Assembly (NCBI RefSeq): GCF_900116645.1
Contig: NZ_FPBO01000036.1
Span: forward strand, 32,773-96,772
DNA length: 64,000 bases
DNA from: Pseudoduganella namucuonensis
GTDB taxonomy: Bacteria; Pseudomonadota; Gammaproteobacteria; Burkholderiales; Burkholderiaceae_D
Direction: 5' to 3'
Shown: piece after piece, positions 50,437 to 59,698 of the stretch
Layout: the number at the start of each line of letters is the position of its first letter
How positions within the stretch are numbered: position 1 is the stretch's first letter
Made by a program: the position numbers and the translations under genes
Notes under the pieces: generated by a model
What the model was told of the DNA's origin: nothing
Database searches by the model: none
The model's input: only the letters and a program-made list of their open reading frames with translations

Positions 50437-51447
50437 ATGAATACAACCACGCTGTCGGCGCGGACCCGCAAGGGCGCGCCGCATGTGCAGGCGCAAGCGC
50501 CGAAGCCTTTGCCGACGCCGTTGCTGGAATCGATGTATTTCCGCATGGCGCTGGCGCGCAATATCGACATTGTGATGGCCACCCACACCAAGGAACACCG
50601 CTTCGATGGCTGGTGGCATCCGGGCGAGGGCCAGGAGGCCGCGCCGATCGGCGCCACCGCCGCCCTGCGCACCGACGACTACGTCTTCTACCAGGGCCGG
50701 GGCTCGGCCTGGGCGCTGGGCAAGGGCATGGCGGCGGACGGCATCCTGGGCGACCTGCTGGGCAAGGTCAGCGGTTCCACCGGCGGCAAGGGCGCCGGCG
50801 TGCCGCACTGGTCCGATCCCGCCATCGGCGTGATGGGCGAGGGCGCCACACTGGGCAGCGTGTTCCATGTGGCCGCGGGCGCCGCGCTGGCGGCCAGGCT
50901 GCGCGGCACGGGCCAGGTCGCCATCGCCAACTTCGGCGACGGCACCGCCGCGCGCGGCACCTTCCATGAAACCATGGTGCAGGCGGCGGCCTGGAAACTG
51001 CCGCTGATCTACTTCTGCGAAAACAACGGTCTGGTCGTGTCGATGCGCCTGTCCGAGATCAGCCCGACCGAAAACATCGCCGACTACGCGGCCGGCTACG
51101 GCATCCCGGGGGTGATTGTCGACGGCCAGGACGCCGACGCGGTCTACCGCGTCACGGAGCGGGCGGTCGAACGGGCGCGCGCGGGCTTGGGGCCGACCCT
51201 GATCGAGGCCAAGGTGGTGCGCCGCCGCGGGCACTGGGAGGGCGACCCCCAGCAGTACCGCGCTCCGGACGACGCCGACATCGCCGGCTACCGCGATCCC
51301 CTTGAACTGCTGCGCGCGCGCCTGCCGGCCGATGTCGCCGGGCGGCTGGCGGCCGAGGCCGAGCGGACCATCCACCTTGCCTACCAGGCGGCCCTGGCCG
51401 CCCCCGAGGCCGACCCATCGATCATCTGGAAGGATATCTACGCATGA
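50437..51447 (+). CDS. 2-oxoacid dehydrogenase E1 alpha (thiamine diphosphate)
   Basis: 336 aa from ATG 50437 (GGAGCGAGACG leader). E1alpha fold of the acetoin/pyruvate dehydrogenase type: YVFYQGRGSAWALGKGM, GSTGGKGAGVPHW, the thiamine diphosphate motif starting GDG at residues 167-169 and ending CENN (about 193-197), then GHWEGDPQQYR. With E1beta it decarboxylates a 2-oxo acid or acetoin and passes the acyl group to E2. It is the first gene of an operon with E1beta, E2 and E3. The pathway upstream yields pyruvate and propionaldehyde, so pyruvate or another short 2-oxo acid are candidate substrates. Confidence 0.85.
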   Translation: MNTTTLSARTRKGAPHVQAQAPKPLPTPLLESMYFRMALARNIDIVMATHTKEHRFDGWWHPGEGQEAAPIGATAALRTDDYVFYQGRGSAWALGKGMAADGILGDLLGKVSGSTGGKGAGVPHWSDPAIGVMGEGATLGSVFHVAAGAALAARLRGTGQVAIANFGDGTAARGTFHETMVQAAAWKLPLIYFCENNGLVVSMRLSEISPTENIADYAAGYGIPGVIVDGQDADAVYRVTERAVERARAGLGPTLIEAKVVRRRGHWEGDPQQYRAPDDADIAGYRDPLELLRARLPADVAGRLAAEAERTIHLAYQAALAAPEADPSIIWKDIYA

Positions 51448-52448
51448 GCACCGTCACCAACCCCGCCGACACCAGGATCATGACCTACAGCTCGGCCATC
51501 GGGCACGCGATCGCGGAAGAAATGCGGCGCGACGATTCCGTGTTCATGATGGGGCAAATGGCGGCCGGCGGCGGCCAGTTCGCCGCCGAGCGCGGCCTGT
51601 CCGACGAATTCGGCACCGAGCGGGTGCGCAACACCACGATCAACGAGGCGTTCATGGCCGGCTGCACCGCCGGCGCGGCGATCGCCGGCATGAAGCCCAT
51701 CGTCAACATGGGCTTCGGCGATTTCGCGCTGATCGCGGGCGACGAGATCTACCAGAAACTGGCGAAATGGCGCTATATGCACGGCGGCAAATTCGCGCTG
51801 TCGGCGGTGGTCATCATGCCGTTCGGCTCGATGGGCGGCGCGGGGCCGGAACACTCCAGCAGCCTGGAGGTGCTCGGCATGCATTTCCCGGGCCTGAAAG
51901 TGGTGATCCCGTCCACCCCGGCCGACGCCAAGGGCTTGCTGAAGACCGCCATCCGCGATCCCAATCCCGTGCTGTTCCACAGCATTAACACGCTTTCCTT
52001 CGCGCGCGGCGCGGTGCCGACCGACCCCGAGCTGGTGATCCCGTTCGGCCAGGCGGCCGTGCGGCGCGCCGGCCGCGGCGTCAGCGTCATCACTTACGGT
52101 TCCATGGTCCAGCCCTGCCTGGACGCGGCCGAGACGCTGGCCGCCTCAGGCATCGACCTGGAGGTGATCGACCTGCGCACGCTGGTGCCGCTCGACTGGG
52201 ACACCGTGATGCGCTCCGTGCGCAAGACGCACCGGGCGATGGTGGTGCACGAGGCGGTGCGCACCGCCGGCGCGGGCGCCGAGATCGCGGCGCGCATCCA
52301 GGAGGAAGCCTTCTTCGACCTGGAGGCGCCGGTGTTCCGCGTCGCCGGCAAGGACACGATAAGGCCGCAGACGGCGCGGCTGGAGGCGATGTGCATTCCT
52401 TCCTGCGCCGACATCGAACTGGCGGCGCGCCAACTGGCGGCCATCTGA
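51444..52448 (+). CDS. 2-oxoacid dehydrogenase E1 beta
   Basis: 334 aa, overlapping E1alpha by ATGA. Contains RMTYSSAIGHAIAEEMRR-like N-terminus (IMTYSSAIGHAIAEEM), MGQMAAGGGQF, GLSDEFGTERVRNTTINEAF, MPFGSMGGAGPEHSSS and the C-terminal half with EVIDLRTLVPLDWDTV. It is the usual partner of E1alpha in heterotetrameric E1 and closes the thiamine diphosphate site. It is closest in type to the acetoin or branched-chain group. The E2 gene follows immediately. Confidence 0.87.
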   Translation: MSTVTNPADTRIMTYSSAIGHAIAEEMRRDDSVFMMGQMAAGGGQFAAERGLSDEFGTERVRNTTINEAFMAGCTAGAAIAGMKPIVNMGFGDFALIAGDEIYQKLAKWRYMHGGKFALSAVVIMPFGSMGGAGPEHSSSLEVLGMHFPGLKVVIPSTPADAKGLLKTAIRDPNPVLFHSINTLSFARGAVPTDPELVIPFGQAAVRRAGRGVSVITYGSMVQPCLDAAETLAASGIDLEVIDLRTLVPLDWDTVMRSVRKTHRAMVVHEAVRTAGAGAEIAARIQEEAFFDLEAPVFRVAGKDTIRPQTARLEAMCIPSCADIELAARQLAAI

Positions 52449-52474
52449 TGCCCCTCGCCGCCAAGGAGAATACC

Positions 52475-53782
52475 GTGAACGACAACACAGCAAACCTGCT
52501 CACCGAAGTCCGCATTCCCTACATGGGATCGGTTGAGAACGTACGCATACTGGAATGGAACACCGAGGTGGGCGCGCCGGTCTCGCCGGAGCATGTGCTA
52601 TGCCAGATCGAAACCGACAAGACCGTGATGGAAATCAACGCGCCCGCCAGCGGGGTGCTGGTGCGCCAGCTAGCCGAGGCGGACAGCGATTTGAAGGTTG
52701 GAGACCTGATCGCCTACCTCGCGGCCGCGCCGATGAGCGCCGCGCAGGTCGACGCCGCCCTCGGGCTGGCTGGCGGCGAACCGGTGGCCAGCCCCGGCAC
52801 AGGGGGCGCGCCGGGCCATCCTTCCGTGCTGGCGCCCTTGAACCCGGCGGACGCGGATAAAGCGTCCCGCGTCCGCATTTCGCCGTACGCGCGCCGTCTC
52901 GGCAAGGAGCACGGCATCGAACCGGCCTCGCTGGCCTCGGCCAGCGGCCGGGTCACCGGGGACGACGTGCTGCGCGCGGCCCAGGCGCGGGTGGCCGCCG
53001 TGACGCCGATTGCCGCACCGGCCGCCGCGACCGACGGCGCCGCGCCCACCGGGATGGCAAGCGGCTACGAGCAGGTGCCGTATCGCCTCAAGCCCCATTC
53101 GCCCCGGCGCAAGGTCATCGCCCGCCGGCTGGCGGAGACCGCGCGCACAGTGCCGCACCTGACGGCCGACGTGCAGGTCGACATGACGCGTGTGCTGGAG
53201 GCCCGCAAGGCCTACAACGGGCTGCGCACCGCCAGCGGCGCACCGGCGGTGTCGGTGCTGGCCTTCCTGGCGCGCGCCGCCTGCGCCGCGCTGAAGAGCC
53301 ATCCCGAGCTGAACGCGACCTACACCGAGGCCGGGCTGATGGTGTGGCAGGAGATCCACCTCGGCATCGCCGTCGACACCGAGGATGGCCTGGTGGTGCC
53401 GGTGATACGCCACGCCGACCGCCTGAGCGTGTCCGAATTCGACGCCGCGATCAAGCGGGTCGCCGCGCTGGCGCGCGACGGCAAGCTGACGCCGGCGGAT
53501 CTGGAGGGTGGCACCTTCACGATTTCCAACCCGGGCTCGATCGGCCCGGTGCTGCGCGCCGAGGCAATCCTGAACGCGCCCCAGGTCGCGTTGCTGGGGT
53601 TCCCAGCCGTGCTGCATGCGCCGCTGGCCGTGCCCGACGGCGCCGGCGGTCACCGGATCGAGGCGCGTCCAGTGCTGCGGCCATCGTTGACCTTCGACCA
53701 TCGTCCGCTCGACGGCGGGGCCGTGGTGCGCTATCTAGGCGACTTCAAGAACCGCCTGGAAACCATGGTGTTCGACTGGTGA
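52475..53782 (+). CDS. 2-oxoacid dehydrogenase E2 (lipoyl acyltransferase)
   Basis: 435 aa from GTG 52475, chosen for the strong AAGGAG 7 nt before it; ATG 52448, overlapping the E1beta stop, is the alternative. Lipoyl domain with Lys49 in QIETDKTVMEINAP; peripheral subunit-binding domain RISPYARRLGKEHGIEP near 132; then a catalytic domain with the active-site motif DHRPLDGG near the C-terminus. The complex's core transfers the acyl group to CoA. One lipoyl domain only. The linkers are Ala/Pro-rich as usual. Confidence 0.87.
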   Translation: MNDNTANLLTEVRIPYMGSVENVRILEWNTEVGAPVSPEHVLCQIETDKTVMEINAPASGVLVRQLAEADSDLKVGDLIAYLAAAPMSAAQVDAALGLAGGEPVASPGTGGAPGHPSVLAPLNPADADKASRVRISPYARRLGKEHGIEPASLASASGRVTGDDVLRAAQARVAAVTPIAAPAAATDGAAPTGMASGYEQVPYRLKPHSPRRKVIARRLAETARTVPHLTADVQVDMTRVLEARKAYNGLRTASGAPAVSVLAFLARAACAALKSHPELNATYTEAGLMVWQEIHLGIAVDTEDGLVVPVIRHADRLSVSEFDAAIKRVAALARDGKLTPADLEGGTFTISNPGSIGPVLRAEAILNAPQVALLGFPAVLHAPLAVPDGAGGHRIEARPVLRPSLTFDHRPLDGGAVVRYLGDFKNRLETMVFDW

Positions 53783-53811
53783 GCGGCATGGACCCACTGA
53801 ATGGAAACGCC

Positions 53812-55203
53812 ATGACTTACGATCTGATCATCATCGGCAGCGGGCCGGGCGGCTATGTCGCCGCCATCCGCGCGTCCCAACTGGGACTGAGGACGGCCTT
53901 GGTCGAGCGCGCCGAACTGGGCGGGGTGTGCCTGAACTGGGGCTGCATCCCGACCAAGGCGCTGCTCAAGAGCGCGCAGGTGTTCGAGTACCTGCAGCAC
54001 GCGGCCGATTACGGCATCGTGCTGGAGGGCCGGGCCCGACCCGACCTGGCGGCCATGGTCAAGCGCAGCCGCGACGTGGCGGCCGGCATGAGCAAGGGCG
54101 TGCGCTACCTGATGAAGAAGAATGGCATCGACGTCATCCAAGGCCACGCCACGCTGCGCACCGGAGGGCGGGTGGACGTGCGCTCCGCCGAGGGTGCGCT
54201 CGACACGCTGCGGTCGCGCCATGTAATCATCGCGGTCGGAGCCCGCCCGCGCGAGCTGGCCGCGCTGCCGCGGGACGGCCAGCGGGTGATAGGCTGCCGG
54301 GAGGCGATGTCGCTGACCAGCCAGCCGGCCAGCATGGTGATCGTCGGCGCCGGCGCCATCGGCGCCGAGTTCGCCAGCATCTACGCCAGCCTGGGTACCC
54401 GGGTGACCCTGGTCGAAACCCAGGCGCGCATCGTGCCGCTGGAGGAGCCCGAAGTGTCCGCTCAACTGCAGCGCGCCTTCGCCAGGCGTGGCGTCGAGGT
54501 GTTGACCGGGGCGACGGTTGAACAGGTCGACAAGCGGCCCGACGGCTGCACCGTGCGGGTCGCCACGCCCGGCGGCGCGCGCGAGCTGGAATGCGACATC
54601 GTGCTGTCGGCGGCTGGCGTCACCGCCAACCTGGAGCGACTGGGGCTGGAGGAGGTCGGCATCGCCACGGCCGGTGGCCGCATCACGGTTGACCGGTGGT
54701 ATCAAACCAGTGTGCCCGGCTATTACGCGATCGGCGACTGCATACCGGGCGCCGCGCTGGCCCATGTCGCCAGCGCCGAGGGCGTGATCTGCGTAGAGCG
54801 TATCGCCGGCCTGGACGCCGAGCCGCTCGACTACCTGAACATTCCCAGTTGCACCTACACCCAGCCCGAGCTCGCTTCGGTGGGCTACACCGAACAGGCG
54901 GCGCGCGCGGACGGCTACGAGGTCAAAACCGGTACCTTCCCGTTCAGCGCGTCGGGCAAGGCGCAGGCGGCGGGCCATCCCGAGGGTTTCGTCAAGCTGG
55001 TGTTCGAAGCGCGGCACGGACTATTGCTGGGGGCGCACATGGTGGGCGCCAACGTCACCGAACTGATCGCCGAGGCGGTGATGGCACGCAAGCTGGAAAG
55101 CACCGCCGACGAACTCATGAAGGCGGTGCATCCGCATCCCACCATGAGCGAAGCGCTAATGGAAGCGGCGGCCGCCGCCATGGGCGAAGCGATACACCTG
55201 TAA
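53812..55203 (+). CDS. Dihydrolipoamide dehydrogenase E3
   Basis: 463 aa from ATG 53812; an in-frame ATG 53788 would add eight residues. FAD motif GSGPGG (9-14), redox-active pair Cys40 and Cys45 in GGVCLNWGCIPTKALL, second Rossmann motif IVGAGAIGAEFASIYASLG and the C-terminal active-site HPHPTMSEAL. It reoxidises E2 dihydrolipoamide with NAD. A dedicated E3 in the operon shows the complex is a self-contained catabolic unit. Confidence 0.92.
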   Translation: MTYDLIIIGSGPGGYVAAIRASQLGLRTALVERAELGGVCLNWGCIPTKALLKSAQVFEYLQHAADYGIVLEGRARPDLAAMVKRSRDVAAGMSKGVRYLMKKNGIDVIQGHATLRTGGRVDVRSAEGALDTLRSRHVIIAVGARPRELAALPRDGQRVIGCREAMSLTSQPASMVIVGAGAIGAEFASIYASLGTRVTLVETQARIVPLEEPEVSAQLQRAFARRGVEVLTGATVEQVDKRPDGCTVRVATPGGARELECDIVLSAAGVTANLERLGLEEVGIATAGGRITVDRWYQTSVPGYYAIGDCIPGAALAHVASAEGVICVERIAGLDAEPLDYLNIPSCTYTQPELASVGYTEQAARADGYEVKTGTFPFSASGKAQAAGHPEGFVKLVFEARHGLLLGAHMVGANVTELIAEAVMARKLESTADELMKAVHPHPTMSEALMEAAAAAMGEAIHL

Positions 55204-55223
55204 TCCCTGGACCGGAGAACTTC

Positions 55224-56288
55224 ATGCAAGCGACAGAGCAGGCCCCCGGCCTGAACGTGGCGGCGTTGGACCGCCACTTACGCATCGCCTTGCCCGGCCT
55301 GGCCGGGCAGATGGCGGCCGAACGCATCGCGGGCGGGCAGTCCAATCCCACCTTCTTCATCACTTACGACAATCGCCGCATGGTGCTGCGCAAGCAGCCG
55401 CTCAATGTGCTGCCGTCGGCGCACGCGATCGACCGCGAATACCGCGTCATGTCGGCGCTGCGCGGCGGCGCGGTGCCAGTCCCGGACACCATCCTTTACT
55501 GCGCCGACGCGGCCGTGATCGGCACGCCGTTTTATCTGATGGAGCGCATCGAGGGGCGGGTCTTCGCCGACTGCGCGCTGCCCGGCGTCGCGCCGGCGGA
55601 GCGCCGCGCGATGTACCTGGCGATGGCCGACACGCTGGCGGCCCTGCACCGTGTCGATCCGGCCGCCGTGGGGCTGGCGGACTATGGCAAGCGTGGTGAT
55701 TATTTCACGCGCCAACTGGCGCGCTGGTCGCGCCAATGGGAGAGCGCGAAAACGCGCGACGTGCCGGAACTGGCGCGTCTGCTCGAATGGCTGCCCGCGC
55801 ACGTGCCCGGGTCCGAACTGAGCGCGATCAGCCATGGGGATTTTCGGATCGGCAACCTGATGTTCCATCCGACCGAACCGCGGGTGGTCGGCGTGCTGGA
55901 CTGGGAGTTGTCGACGCTGGGCCATCCGCTGGCCGACGTCGCTTACAGCGCCCTGGCTTGGCGCTTGCTGCCCGGGGAGTACATGGGCATGCGCGGCGCG
56001 GACTTGACGGCGCTGGGGATACCGGCCGAAGAGGAATACCTGTCCCGGTATTACAGCCAAGCCGGCCATGGCGAGCGCGCCACTGCCTTCCATACCGCCT
56101 TCGCCTTGTTCCGGCTGGCGGTGATCTTCGAGGGCATCGCGGCACGCGCGAGGGCGGGGCTGGCCGCCTCCGAGGATGGCGCGGAAGTGGGCAAGCTGGG
56201 CGTTGCGTTCGCGCGACGCGCGATCGAAGTGATAGACAACGCCAGTGATCAAGACAACGCGGCTTCGTCCGCCGGAAGGAATCCATGA
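55224..56288 (+). CDS. ACAD10/11-type aminoglycoside-phosphotransferase-like kinase
   Basis: 354 aa from ATG 55224 (CGGAG leader). Kinase fold: IAGGQSNPTFFITYDNRRMVLRK (nucleotide loop with the Lys), Brenner motif SHGDFRIGNLMFHP, and metal-binding GVLDWELSTLGHPLADVAY. In human ACAD10 and ACAD11 this domain is fused to an acyl-CoA dehydrogenase and phosphorylates the 4-hydroxyl of 4-hydroxyacyl-CoAs. Here the next gene encodes the matching dehydrogenase and overlaps by ATGA. A choline/aminoglycoside kinase unrelated to CoA esters is unlikely given the neighbour. Confidence 0.82.
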   Translation: MQATEQAPGLNVAALDRHLRIALPGLAGQMAAERIAGGQSNPTFFITYDNRRMVLRKQPLNVLPSAHAIDREYRVMSALRGGAVPVPDTILYCADAAVIGTPFYLMERIEGRVFADCALPGVAPAERRAMYLAMADTLAALHRVDPAAVGLADYGKRGDYFTRQLARWSRQWESAKTRDVPELARLLEWLPAHVPGSELSAISHGDFRIGNLMFHPTEPRVVGVLDWELSTLGHPLADVAYSALAWRLLPGEYMGMRGADLTALGIPAEEEYLSRYYSQAGHGERATAFHTAFALFRLAVIFEGIAARARAGLAASEDGAEVGKLGVAFARRAIEVIDNASDQDNAASSAGRNP

Positions 56289-57544
56289 ATTTCGACTACA
56301 CACCCGAAGTGGAGCAATGGCGCGCGCGCATGCGTGATTTCAGCGAGCGCCATCTGCTGCCCGCCAACCAGGCCTGGCACAGGGAAAGCGCCGCCGGGCG
56401 CCACCCGATCGAACTACTGGACAGTCTCAAGTCGCTGGCCCGCGCGGAAGGCCTGTGGAACCTGTTTCTGCCGGCCCTGCGTCCACACGAGCCGGGCACG
56501 CGCCTCGCCAACCTGGCGTATGCGCCATTGGCCGAGATCATGGGCCGCCTGCCCTGGTCGTCCGAGGTTTTCAATTGCAACGCGCCCGACACCGGCAACA
56601 TGGAGATGCTGCATTTGTTCGCCACCCCGGAGCAGTACGATCAATGGCTGAAGCCGCTGCTGGAGGGGGAGATCCGCTCCTGCTTCGCGATGACCGAACC
56701 GGACGTGGCGTCGTCCGACGCGACCAACATCCGGACCAGCATACGCCGCGACGGCGGGGACTATGTGATCGATGGACGCAAATGGTTCACCACCGGCGCG
56801 CTGCATCCGCGCTGCCGCTTCGCCATCGTGATGGGCGTGTCCGACCAGGGCGCCGAGGCGCCGGCGCACCGCCGCCACTCGATGGTGATCGTACCGCTCG
56901 ACACGCCGGGCGTGCGCATCGTGCGCAATGTGCCGATCATGCACCACTACGCGACCGACGGGCACTGCGAAGTGGAGTTCCGGGGCGTGCGTGTGCCCGC
57001 CGCCAACCTGCTGGGGGAGGAGGGCGCGGGCTTCGCACTGGCGCAGGCCCGCCTGGGACCGGGCCGCATCCACCATTGCATGCGCACCATCGGCCAGTGC
57101 GAACTCGCGCTGGACCTGATGTGCGCCCGCGCGCTGGAGCGGCGCGCGTTCGGCAAGCACTTGGCGGACTACGCCAACGTGCAGGACTGGATCGCCGAGT
57201 CGCGGCTGGAGATCGACCAGGCGCGCCTGTTCGTGCTGCGCGCGGCGGCGCTGATCGACGGCGCCGGCAACCAGGCGGCGCGGGTCGATGTCTCGGCGAT
57301 CAAGGTGGTGGCCGCGCGCCTGCAGACCCGGGTGCTGGACCGCGCCATGCAGGTTTTCGGCGCGATGGGCCTGACCGACGACACGCCGCTGGCATTCCTG
57401 TGGAGCTGGGGCCGCGCGCTGCGCTTCATCGACGGCCCGGACGAGGTTCACCTGCGGGTGGTCGCGAAACACGAGTTGCGGCGCGCCAGGGAGGCCGCCG
57501 CCAGCCTGGCGCCGTATTTCACGCCGCCGGCAATCGATGCTTGA
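56285..57544 (+). CDS. ACAD10/11-like acyl-CoA dehydrogenase
   Basis: 419 aa from ATG 56285. Strong resemblance to the dehydrogenase part of ACAD10/11: VFNCNAPDTGNMEMLHLFAT, SCFAMTEPDVASSDATNIRT, YVIDGRKWFTTGALHP, and a C-terminal ALRFIDGPDEVHLRVVAKHEL. Such enzymes act on 4-phospho- or 4-hydroxyacyl-CoA rather than plain acyl-CoA. Coupled to the kinase gene upstream and followed 16 bp later by an enoyl-CoA hydratase, so a three-step module for hydroxylated acyl-CoAs is likely. The steroid-derived substrate is inference. Confidence 0.87.
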   Translation: MNFDYTPEVEQWRARMRDFSERHLLPANQAWHRESAAGRHPIELLDSLKSLARAEGLWNLFLPALRPHEPGTRLANLAYAPLAEIMGRLPWSSEVFNCNAPDTGNMEMLHLFATPEQYDQWLKPLLEGEIRSCFAMTEPDVASSDATNIRTSIRRDGGDYVIDGRKWFTTGALHPRCRFAIVMGVSDQGAEAPAHRRHSMVIVPLDTPGVRIVRNVPIMHHYATDGHCEVEFRGVRVPAANLLGEEGAGFALAQARLGPGRIHHCMRTIGQCELALDLMCARALERRAFGKHLADYANVQDWIAESRLEIDQARLFVLRAAALIDGAGNQAARVDVSAIKVVAARLQTRVLDRAMQVFGAMGLTDDTPLAFLWSWGRALRFIDGPDEVHLRVVAKHELRRAREAAASLAPYFTPPAIDA

Positions 57545-57560
57545 ATCGGAGAGGATAGCC

Positions 57561-58355
57561 ATGACCATGCAAGACCAAGCTGTGTTACTGGAGCGGGAAG
57601 GCGCGATCGCCCGCATCGTGCTCAACCGCCCCGCCGTGCTGAACGCCGTCGACGTCGAGATGGCCGAGGCTTTGCTGGCCGCGATCAAGGCCGTGGCCGG
57701 CGATCCCGCCGTGCGGGTGGTCGTGCTCAAGGGCGCGGGCAAGGCCTTCATGGCCGGCGGCAACCTCGCGTGTTTCCAGGCCGACCCCGCACAAGCGGAG
57801 CGGAGCGCGGAGCGCCTGATCCGGCCGTTGAACGAGGCGGTGCTGGCGCTGACGCAATTGCCGGTTCCCGTCATCGCCAGCCTGCGCGGTCCGGTGGCGG
57901 GCGCCGGCGTGAGCCTGGCGCTGGCCTGCGACCTGGCCGTGGCGGCCGACAACGTGTCCTTCAATCTGGCGTACGCCCGCATCGGCGCCAGTCCCGACGT
58001 GTCGGGATCGTGGTACCTGCCGCGTATCGTCGGCCTGCGCAAGGCGATGGAGATCGCGTTGTTGACGGGCACCGTGGAGGCGGCGGAGGCGGGCGCGCTG
58101 GGCCTGGTCAACCGCGTGGTGGCGGCGGGCAGGCTGGACGAGGAAACGGATTGCCTGGCGCGGCGCTTGGCCTCGGGGGCCACCGCCGCGCTGGGCGCCA
58201 CCAAGCGTCTGCTGCACGAGTCGCATACGCGCGGTCTGGCGGAACAGCTCGAGGCGGAGCGCGCCGCGTTTTGCGCCTGCACCCGCACCGGCGATTTCGC
58301 CGAGGGCGTGGCGGCCTTCTATGCCCGCCGCGGCGCCGAATTCACCGGCCGCTGA
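57561..58355 (+). CDS. Enoyl-CoA hydratase/isomerase family protein
   Basis: 264 aa from ATG 57561 with a GAGAGGA leader (ATG 57567 also possible). Crotonase pattern: ARIVLNRPAVLNAVDVEMAE, VLKGAGKAFMAGGNL, SLRGPVAGAGVSLALACDLAV and LPRIVGLRKAMEIALLTG. The normal active-site Glu pair is partly changed (GASPDVSGSWYL places the second acid as Asp). Last gene of the TetR-controlled operon; it probably hydrates the enoyl-CoA made by the preceding dehydrogenase. Confidence 0.85.
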   Translation: MTMQDQAVLLEREGAIARIVLNRPAVLNAVDVEMAEALLAAIKAVAGDPAVRVVVLKGAGKAFMAGGNLACFQADPAQAERSAERLIRPLNEAVLALTQLPVPVIASLRGPVAGAGVSLALACDLAVAADNVSFNLAYARIGASPDVSGSWYLPRIVGLRKAMEIALLTGTVEAAEAGALGLVNRVVAAGRLDEETDCLARRLASGATAALGATKRLLHESHTRGLAEQLEAERAAFCACTRTGDFAEGVAAFYARRGAEFTGR

Positions 58356-58380
58356 CGGAGGTTGCTGTCGGAGGCGGTAT

Positions 58381-58425
58381 TTCATCCAAAAAGACGATGC
58401 CGGCCGCCGCCGGGGGTGCGATGCT
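58381..58425 (+). promoter_or_regulatory. Steroid box 6 and promoter of the thiolase-esterase operon
   Basis: Box TTCATCCAAAAAGACGATG at 58381-58399, with the dyad broken in the centre. After 21 nt comes ATGCTGG, giving -10-like GATGCT. The thiolase ATG is 58 bp further on. Confidence 0.55.
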
Positions 58426-58483
58426 GGAGCCTGTGATCGCGGATCAACCGGTCCGGCGACGCTAGACAGAACAGGAGCAGGCA

Positions 58484-59668
58484 ATGAAGCACCGTGAAGT
58501 GGTGGTCGTGGGCAGCGCCAGGACGGCGATCGGCTCGTTCGGCGGCGCGTTGAAGGACGTGGCCTTGTCCCGGTTGGCGACTGCCGTCGTGACCGGCGTG
58601 CTGGCCCGCTCGGGCGTTTCGGCCGACGCGGTCGGCCATGTGGTGATGGGCAATGTGATTCCCACCGAACCGGCGGACGCCTACCTGAGCCGGGTGGCGG
58701 CGATCGACGCCGGCATCCCGCAGGGCACCCCGGCGTTCAACGTCAGCCGCCTGTGCGGCTCGGGGCTGCAGGGCGTGATATCGGCCGCGCAGGCCATCCT
58801 GCTGGGCGACACCGACGTCGCGATCGGCGCGGGCGCGGAGTCCATGAGCCGGGCGCCATACCTGCTGCCGTCGGCGCGCTGGGGCGCGCGCATGGGCGAC
58901 GGCGCCGTGACCGACTACATGAGCGGCATCCTGCACGATCCGTGGAAGCGCGTGCACATGGGTATCACGGCGGAAAATATCGCGCAGCGTTACGGCATCA
59001 CGCGCCTGATGCAGGACGAACTGGCGCTGGAAAGCCAGCGCCGCGCTGCGCGCGCGGTGGCGGCCGGCTATTTCAAGGATCAGATCGTGCCGATCGAGGT
59101 GCCCGACCGCAAGGCGACGCGTGTCTTCGAGCGGGACGAACATGTGCGCCCCGATACCAGCCCGGAGTCGCTGGCGGCAATGCGGCCGGCCTTCATGAAG
59201 GATGGATCGGTCACGGCGGGCAATGCCTCCGGCATCAACGACGGCGCCGCCGCCTTGCTCATGATGGAGGCGGAGCATGCCCGCGCGCTCGACCTGAAGC
59301 CACTGGCGAGACTGGTTGGCTACGCCCATGCCGGCGTCGACCCGATGTTGATGGGTATGGGACCGGTGCCGGCCACGCGCCTGGCGCTGCGGCGTACCGG
59401 CCTGTCGGTGGGCGACCTGGATGTGATCGAATCGAACGAGGCTTTCGCGGCGCAGGCCTGCGCCGTCGCCCGCGAGCTGGAACTCGATCCCGCCAAGGTG
59501 AATCCGAACGGCTCGGGCATCTCGCTGGGGCACCCCGTGGGCGCCACTGGCGCCATCATCGCGGTCAAGGCGATCGCGGAACTGCATCGCACCGGCGGGC
59601 GCTATGCGCTGGTGACGATGTGTATCGGCGGCGGGCAAGGCATCGCCGCCATCTTTGAACGTCTGTGA
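58484..59668 (+). CDS. Thiolase (acetyl-CoA acetyltransferase family)
   Basis: 394 aa. Nucleophile Cys91 in VSRLCGSGLQGVISAAQAI, NEAFAAQA, GSGISLGHPVGATGA and second cysteine in TMCIGGGQGIAA. This is the normal length and motif set of a biosynthetic/degradative acetyl-CoA acetyltransferase. Driven by box 6, it probably provides the final thiolytic step or acetoacetyl-CoA turnover. It is the third thiolase of the window and differs from the other two throughout. Confidence 0.88.
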   Translation: MKHREVVVVGSARTAIGSFGGALKDVALSRLATAVVTGVLARSGVSADAVGHVVMGNVIPTEPADAYLSRVAAIDAGIPQGTPAFNVSRLCGSGLQGVISAAQAILLGDTDVAIGAGAESMSRAPYLLPSARWGARMGDGAVTDYMSGILHDPWKRVHMGITAENIAQRYGITRLMQDELALESQRRAARAVAAGYFKDQIVPIEVPDRKATRVFERDEHVRPDTSPESLAAMRPAFMKDGSVTAGNASGINDGAAALLMMEAEHARALDLKPLARLVGYAHAGVDPMLMGMGPVPATRLALRRTGLSVGDLDVIESNEAFAAQACAVARELELDPAKVNPNGSGISLGHPVGATGAIIAVKAIAELHRTGGRYALVTMCIGGGQGIAAIFERL

Positions 59669-59698
59669 ACGCCCGTGGCGTTGAATTGGAGCGAAACC

